Source: Moorella glycerini (GTDB taxonomy: Bacteria > Bacillota > DSM-521 > Neomoorellales > Neomoorellaceae). Taken from it: DNA of 64,000 bases. The stretch lies in contig NZ_CP046244.1 in the NCBI RefSeq assembly GCF_009735625.1, positions 2,914,001-2,978,000 of the forward strand. Direction: 5' to 3'. The notes below the pieces were generated by a model. That model was not told the DNA's origin. It did not search any database and saw only the letters and a program-made list of their open reading frames with translations. This document shows positions 59,633 to 64,000 of this stretch, in pieces. Position 1 is the stretch's first letter. Every line of letters begins with the position of its first letter. Both the position numbers and the translations under genes were made by a program.

Positions 59633-61822
59633 CTACATAATGGGGTCCATGGTCAGGGCCGGGTGGCCCACTTCTTCCAGGTAGGGCAAGATTTCATCAA
59701 CGGTGGTGCCTATGGTTTCATCGGCAATTTTATCGATAAAGTCCTCGCCCAGGCCTTCTTCTATACTGCGCTGGATCAGGTCGTCACGGAGGAAGTCCTT
59801 CAAAGCTTTGGGCATCCAGACAATGCGGGCTATACCGCCGTCGGCCTTAATGAATTTTTTACTGACAATATAGGTGCGGCCGATGCCCATAAAGCCGGGA
59901 GTCTGGACGCCGCCGCCGATCATGCCGGCCAGGGTGGAGAAGGTCATTCCTGAAGGGGTCATCCCGGCATGGTCGCGGGTAGTAATCATGATGCCGTTAC
60001 ACTCCGGCAGGATGGCCATGATGGCTTCAAAGCAACCGCAGGAGGTCATGGGGTTCTCCATGAGGGTGTACAGGCAAACCTGTTCCAGGTTGCGGTTGGA
60101 AGCCGTGTAGAGGTAGTCGTTGACGCTCTTCCAGATACCTTTAACGGGATCAATCTCCCCTTCTTTAGCTATCGGCTGGTTGGGCCCGGCATGGTTGATT
60201 TCATAAGAAGCCTTGGCGTCCAGCCAGCTGACGGCGCCGCACAGGCCTACCCGCTCGGGGGTGACAATACAGACATGGTTAGGGGCAAAGGACTGGCACA
60301 GGACGCAGGAATAGAAAGTATCCACCGACTCGTCGGTTAAGCCGCGCATGCGGTCGTCACGCTCTTTGTATTTCTCCCGGGCGATGGCCAGGTACTCTTT
60401 AACTTTCGCTTCGTCGGTAAAGATGGTTACCTGGACGCGGTCGACAATGGCCGGGAATTCTTCCTTCATCTTGGCTACCAGGATTTCACCATAATGCTTG
60501 AAACGAAAACCTTTGGCCACGGCTTCTTTGCTAACCCGGAGCCAGTTAATGGCGCGCTGGCCGGTATGCCATAGACCTTCACCGTAGTTAATGAAGTCGT
60601 GGATGCGCCGTTCCAGGACCCCTTCAAAGTCGGCCTGCATTTTACGGCCATAGATATCCACCAGGATACCCAGGGGTAAAGTGCTCCCCTCCGGCACCTG
60701 GTCGATATCCGGGCCGATAAGCTCGATCTTGCCATCGGTAATCTCCGCCTCGGAAACAGTACGTACCAGCTCAAAGGCCGGGCTCCGGTTACCACCCATT
60801 TCTACATACATATCGCCCTTGCGGATACTCTCCCCTTCAAAGGCCGGACCGAAGTTAATGGGCAGGTCGAGCTTAATCTTGGTCAGCTTGATGCCCCGGG
60901 TTTCCATAGCTATCTGAACTATTTTGTCATAGTCTTGGACGCTGAAGAACCAGTCGGGAATTTGCTTGTCTTCCGGCAAAGGTTGGTCGGTAATTACCGG
61001 GAAACCGGTAAAGATGGCGCCAAAGGCGGCGGCTGTCTTGACCATATCGTGCTCGCCCAGGTAAAGGACGAAGGCGCGGATGCGGCGCCGCTGGTAGTCG
61101 CGCTGCTCTTCGCGCAGGCCAGGCGTGACGCCGCCGAACATCATCCCGGCCCGCAGGGCGTAGTTGGCGGCGTGGACGATCTGGGTGAAATTACCCAGGG
61201 GGTAGGCGATGTAGTCAATGCCCAGCTTGACGTTTTCCTCCAGCAGCTGTTCTACCGCCTCATCGCAGATGAAGAGCATAAAGCCCATACCCATGAGGTC
61301 CTTGACTATCTTGGCCAGGGCCTTGGAGTCCCTGGCCCGGCCCAGGATAATGGCTTCCCCGGGGATGGTCCAGTCTACCATTTTGATCCCAAAACGGCGG
61401 ACGACCGGGTCGCCGATAAACCCTGTCCAGGGCTCGGGTAAGAGGGGTTCTTCCGGCTTATATTTCAGGTAACGCAGGGCTTCGATGATTTCAGCTGCGT
61501 ACCAGGTGGCTTCTCCCGCCAGGCGGGCGTTTTCAAAATTAAGCACCGGGCTTATTTGCGCCCGCTTGCGGTTGAGGATGGGCGGCAAGTCGCCGAGTTT
61601 CTTTACTTCTTCCCCGCTGTAGCAACGAATAACCGGTAAATAATAGGCGGTATCGGGATAACCGACGGGATGGTCGGGACCATAGGTCCGGATAGCCTGG
61701 TTTAAAAGGATCTCCGCATAGCTGGTGGCCGTAATGGCGCCATGGTAAACTTCGCGGAAAAGGTCTACAGGTTCTTTGCCTTCGGGAATGGCACCTTCGA
61801 AGATCTTATCGAAATCAGTCAT
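59633..61822 (-). CDS. acsB: Acetyl-CoA synthase
   Basis: The 729-residue protein has the A-cluster cysteines in SCVLCQSFAPNHVC and CGAVSW (~residues 505-528) and in TSCGCFEAI (~595-598), where the CGC motif binds the distal nickel. The N-terminal CO-channel domain (LFREVYHGAITATSYAEILL) and the middle Rossmann domain are complete. It joins CO from AcsA, the methyl group from AcsC and CoA. It follows acsA by 14 bases. Confidence 0.97.
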   Translation of the reverse strand: MTDFDKIFEGAIPEGKEPVDLFREVYHGAITATSYAEILLNQAIRTYGPDHPVGYPDTAYYLPVIRCYSGEEVKKLGDLPPILNRKRAQISPVLNFENARLAGEATWYAAEIIEALRYLKYKPEEPLLPEPWTGFIGDPVVRRFGIKMVDWTIPGEAIILGRARDSKALAKIVKDLMGMGFMLFICDEAVEQLLEENVKLGIDYIAYPLGNFTQIVHAANYALRAGMMFGGVTPGLREEQRDYQRRRIRAFVLYLGEHDMVKTAAAFGAIFTGFPVITDQPLPEDKQIPDWFFSVQDYDKIVQIAMETRGIKLTKIKLDLPINFGPAFEGESIRKGDMYVEMGGNRSPAFELVRTVSEAEITDGKIELIGPDIDQVPEGSTLPLGILVDIYGRKMQADFEGVLERRIHDFINYGEGLWHTGQRAINWLRVSKEAVAKGFRFKHYGEILVAKMKEEFPAIVDRVQVTIFTDEAKVKEYLAIAREKYKERDDRMRGLTDESVDTFYSCVLCQSFAPNHVCIVTPERVGLCGAVSWLDAKASYEINHAGPNQPIAKEGEIDPVKGIWKSVNDYLYTASNRNLEQVCLYTLMENPMTSCGCFEAIMAILPECNGIMITTRDHAGMTPSGMTFSTLAGMIGGGVQTPGFMGIGRTYIVSKKFIKADGGIARIVWMPKALKDFLRDDLIQRSIEEGLGEDFIDKIADETIGTTVDEILPYLEEVGHPALTMDPIM

Positions 61823-61836
61823 GGCCTGACCCTCCT

Positions 61837-63861
61837 TTAATAACCCTGGCAGAGTTTGGTTTCATAACGCTCAGCAACATTTTTGTGCACGCCCAGCTTC
61901 CAGGTGCGATACTCCAGGGCGTCGAGGATCTTCCGGGCAGCTACGTGGGGATCCATTTCAAACATGAAGTAACCGCCATAAACGTCGCTGGCAATCTGGG
62001 TAAGGATACTGTAGATCAGATCGCTACCTTCCACCGGCGGCATGGTACCAACGTGGGTCGGTACACCCAGGGATACCCACCAGGTGCCGATGGCTACCGC
62101 TTTACCGCTCATGGCTTCCGGGGCCGAGGCAACGAAGGGCACCTTAGGGGTATCAACGCCCAGGTCGTTGGCCATGGCCATTAGGAGGTCGGCAGCGCGG
62201 GAGTTATCCACGCAGGAACCCATGTGGAAGACAGGCGGCAGGCCGATTTCAATATTGGCTCCCTGGCTGAGACGTTTGAGGAAAGCTTTAAGGCCATCGC
62301 CACAATAGGTTTCTACATTGGCCGGGTCCATTAAGCCGGCTTTGGCCGCTCCCTGGGCCGAACATCCGGTAGCGATGACAAAGACGTTATTCTTCAATAA
62401 CTCTTTCATAACAACCAGGTGCGAATTATCCTGGAACCCTTTCAGGTTATTACAACCGCAGATAAGCGCCACCCCGGCCAGTTCGCCGTCAAGGATGGCT
62501 TTATTGAGCACCCGGATGGGATTTTCAGCATGCTGGGTAGCCAGGAGCTGCTGCAAGGCCTCCAGGCTCCACCCGGCGACCACCCTGTTTTTGATTTGAG
62601 GAATATACACCGGCCGGTTGCTTTCTTTACGCTCTTTGAAGGCTGCAATGGCCATGCGGATGGCGGTTTTGGCATTATCCAGGGCCGTAGCTGTCTGGTA
62701 GTCGAGGTGATAGGCGCCGGGGATCTTGGCGTTGTCGGCAGTGGTAATAATCCGGGTGTGATAACACTCGGCCACGGCACTGATTGAGGGCATTATGCAC
62801 TGGACGTCGACGCACATGGCGTCAATGGCACCGGTGCAGATGGCCAGTTCCTGGGAGGCAAAGGAGGTGACCAGAGGTATACCCTGGCGCATCAGGACTT
62901 CATTGCCGGTGCAGCAAATGCCCACCAGGTTTATACCCTTGGCACCGGCAGCCCTGGCTTCCCCTTCCATTTCCCGGGCCGCCTGGACGATAATTTCACT
63001 TAGCAATGGGTTATGACCGTGGAGGACAAAGTTAACCTCATCCGGGTCCAGGACGCCCATGTTGGCTTCACTGACCACCGGCTGAGGGGTACCAAAGAGG
63101 ATGTCGGAAAAATCAGTGGCAATATGTTCACCGGTATAGTCAGCCAGGGCTACGCGGATAGCACTGAAGACCAGGTTAACGGGGTCGTTATCCATACCCA
63201 TATGAGCCTGGTTGACCAGTTCGGAAATAGAGGCATGGATCCCGTAGGGGACAACATTGTGGGTACGGAATTTTTCCCGGCGGCCTTCAGTTATAGTTGT
63301 CATCAGCCAGGTGGCCTCACCCTCACCCTTCAGGCGGCGGAAGTCTTCCAGGGCTTTCTCCCCTACTTCCCGGGCCAGTTCCATAACGCTTTTGCCTTCT
63401 ACCTCAATACCTACACGCCGGCAGACTTCCTTTAACTTGGCTTCATCTTTGACCGTATAGTCCGGCGCTTTCCCATTAGCCATTTCTACCAGGGCATGGG
63501 CAATATGATTGCCGTGCTCACTGTGGGCGGCAGCTCCCGTAAGGAGCATTAAACCAACGTTACGGGCAACGATGGTCCAGGCTGAAGCGCCGCAAATGCC
63601 GCGGCTACCAGGACCATCGGCGGCTTTGATGCGGCAGGGGCCGGCCATGCAAAAACGGCAGCAAATACCTTCATACCCGATTTTACACTGGGGCTGCTGG
63701 GCGACAAAGCGATCAAAGGCGGTTATTACCTTGTCGTCCCTGCTTTTAGCCAGCATTTTCAGGGCTGCCGGGTCGACGGTACGGTCCCTGTTTTTGGGTT
63801 CCATAACCCGCGGGGCCTCTGAGGGCCTGCAAGTGTGGGTAAGATCGCGGAACCTGGGCAT
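61837..63861 (-). CDS. acsA: CO dehydrogenase, ACS-associated
   Basis: The 674-residue protein contains the B- and D-cluster cysteines (CKIGYEGICCRFCMAGPCRI) and C-cluster ligands in HGHNPLLSEI, GICCTGNEVLMRQGI, CGCNNLKGFQD, ATGCSAQGAAKAGLM and HMGSCVDNSRAADLL. It reduces CO2 to CO, which travels through a tunnel to AcsB. The two form the alpha2-beta2 complex. Confidence 0.97.
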   Translation of the reverse strand: MPRFRDLTHTCRPSEAPRVMEPKNRDRTVDPAALKMLAKSRDDKVITAFDRFVAQQPQCKIGYEGICCRFCMAGPCRIKAADGPGSRGICGASAWTIVARNVGLMLLTGAAAHSEHGNHIAHALVEMANGKAPDYTVKDEAKLKEVCRRVGIEVEGKSVMELAREVGEKALEDFRRLKGEGEATWLMTTITEGRREKFRTHNVVPYGIHASISELVNQAHMGMDNDPVNLVFSAIRVALADYTGEHIATDFSDILFGTPQPVVSEANMGVLDPDEVNFVLHGHNPLLSEIIVQAAREMEGEARAAGAKGINLVGICCTGNEVLMRQGIPLVTSFASQELAICTGAIDAMCVDVQCIMPSISAVAECYHTRIITTADNAKIPGAYHLDYQTATALDNAKTAIRMAIAAFKERKESNRPVYIPQIKNRVVAGWSLEALQQLLATQHAENPIRVLNKAILDGELAGVALICGCNNLKGFQDNSHLVVMKELLKNNVFVIATGCSAQGAAKAGLMDPANVETYCGDGLKAFLKRLSQGANIEIGLPPVFHMGSCVDNSRAADLLMAMANDLGVDTPKVPFVASAPEAMSGKAVAIGTWWVSLGVPTHVGTMPPVEGSDLIYSILTQIASDVYGGYFMFEMDPHVAARKILDALEYRTWKLGVHKNVAERYETKLCQGY

Positions 63862-63914
63862 ATTACTTACCTCCTTGGTTTTTTTACTCCTTTTAATGCA
63901 ACAGCTATCTCTAC

Positions 63915-63932
63915 GGAGAACTCCGGTTCTCC
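63915..63932. other. Hairpin between cooC and acsA
   Basis: GGAGAAC, TCCG loop, GTTCTCC form a perfect seven-pair stem in the 95-base gap between the partial upstream gene and acsA. No T tract follows on the minus strand. Confidence 0.5.
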
Positions 63933-63956
63933 TGCATATGCCCGGGCAACATCCAG

Positions 63957-64000
63957 TTAGCTTAGCAACCTGGTAGCCAGCTCGGCAATACCTGCTGCGG
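63957..64000 (-). CDS. Partial gene, probably a second CooC-type ATPase
   Basis: Fourteen codons ending at TAA (63959-63957) are visible and read AAGIAELATRLLS. The short helical ending with an Ala-Glu-Leu pattern suits a CooC C-terminus, and Moorella carries a cooC gene directly upstream of acsA. The identity rests mainly on that position. Confidence 0.45.
   Translation of the reverse strand, partial: AAGIAELATRLLS

Overview
The window comes from a thermophilic acetogenic Firmicute of the Moorella type. The main reasons are the complete acs order (acsA, acsB, acsC, RACo, cooC, acsD, acsE) followed by hdrCBA-mvhD-metVF, a PduL-type phosphotransacylase, sporulation and Firmicute replication genes (a spoVM-like ORF, dnaD, a dnaI-like ATPase), S-box and T-box leaders, and a GC-rich base composition. 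Almost every gene is on the minus strand; the plus-strand exceptions are two cellular genes (720-1103 and 38352-39185), three transposases and one amt remnant.

Layout. 1-10.7 kb: the end of an activase-like (DUF2229) gene, small membrane proteins, a previously hidden spoVM-like ORF, a DinG-type helicase/exonuclease, a three-gene biotin-dependent carboxyltransferase/decarboxylase cluster, thiL and four poorly known genes. 10.8-20.2 kb: a lower-GC catabolic island directly beside two tRNA genes. It encodes an RbsABC-like importer, a pseudouridine-5'-phosphate glycosidase (PsuG) relative, a UroD/MtaA-family methyltransferase, a double-cubane 2-hydroxyacyl-CoA-dehydratase-like protein, a YwlG-family protein, a PfkB kinase and, after a terminator, a DUF362 ferredoxin and a corrinoid protein. 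This combination is the best candidate for an undescribed system: import, phosphorylation, glycosidic cleavage and corrinoid-dependent demethylation of a methylated nucleoside or sugar. 20.6-25 kb: tRNA-Lys and tRNA-Arg, a SAM-riboswitch-controlled homocysteine-synthesis operon, a scrambled amt/glnB remnant and a methyltransferase gene.

25-45.5 kb is rich in recent insertions. An IS1634-like element is flanked by a 204-bp direct repeat. Two apparently identical 1695-bp IS1380-like elements have 5-bp target duplications; one splits feoB near codon 9 and the other sits 7 bp upstream of a T-box promoter. Between them lie two IclR regulators around an FMN-type glutamate synthase-like gene, pduL, feoAB, dnaI/dnaD, a beta-CASP nuclease and an lrp-aminotransferase operon.

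45.5-64 kb is the core of energy metabolism. MetF/MetV with MvhD and HdrABC form the presumed methylene-THF reductase complex. AcsE moves the methyl group from methyl-THF to the corrinoid iron-sulfur protein AcsCD, RACo reactivates that protein, and AcsAB makes CO and acetyl-CoA. PduL can convert acetyl-CoA to acetyl phosphate. A methyl group released by the island at 10.8-20.2 kb would feed directly into this pathway, which links the two ends of the window.

Family names come from recognition of motifs in the translated sequence, not from database searches.
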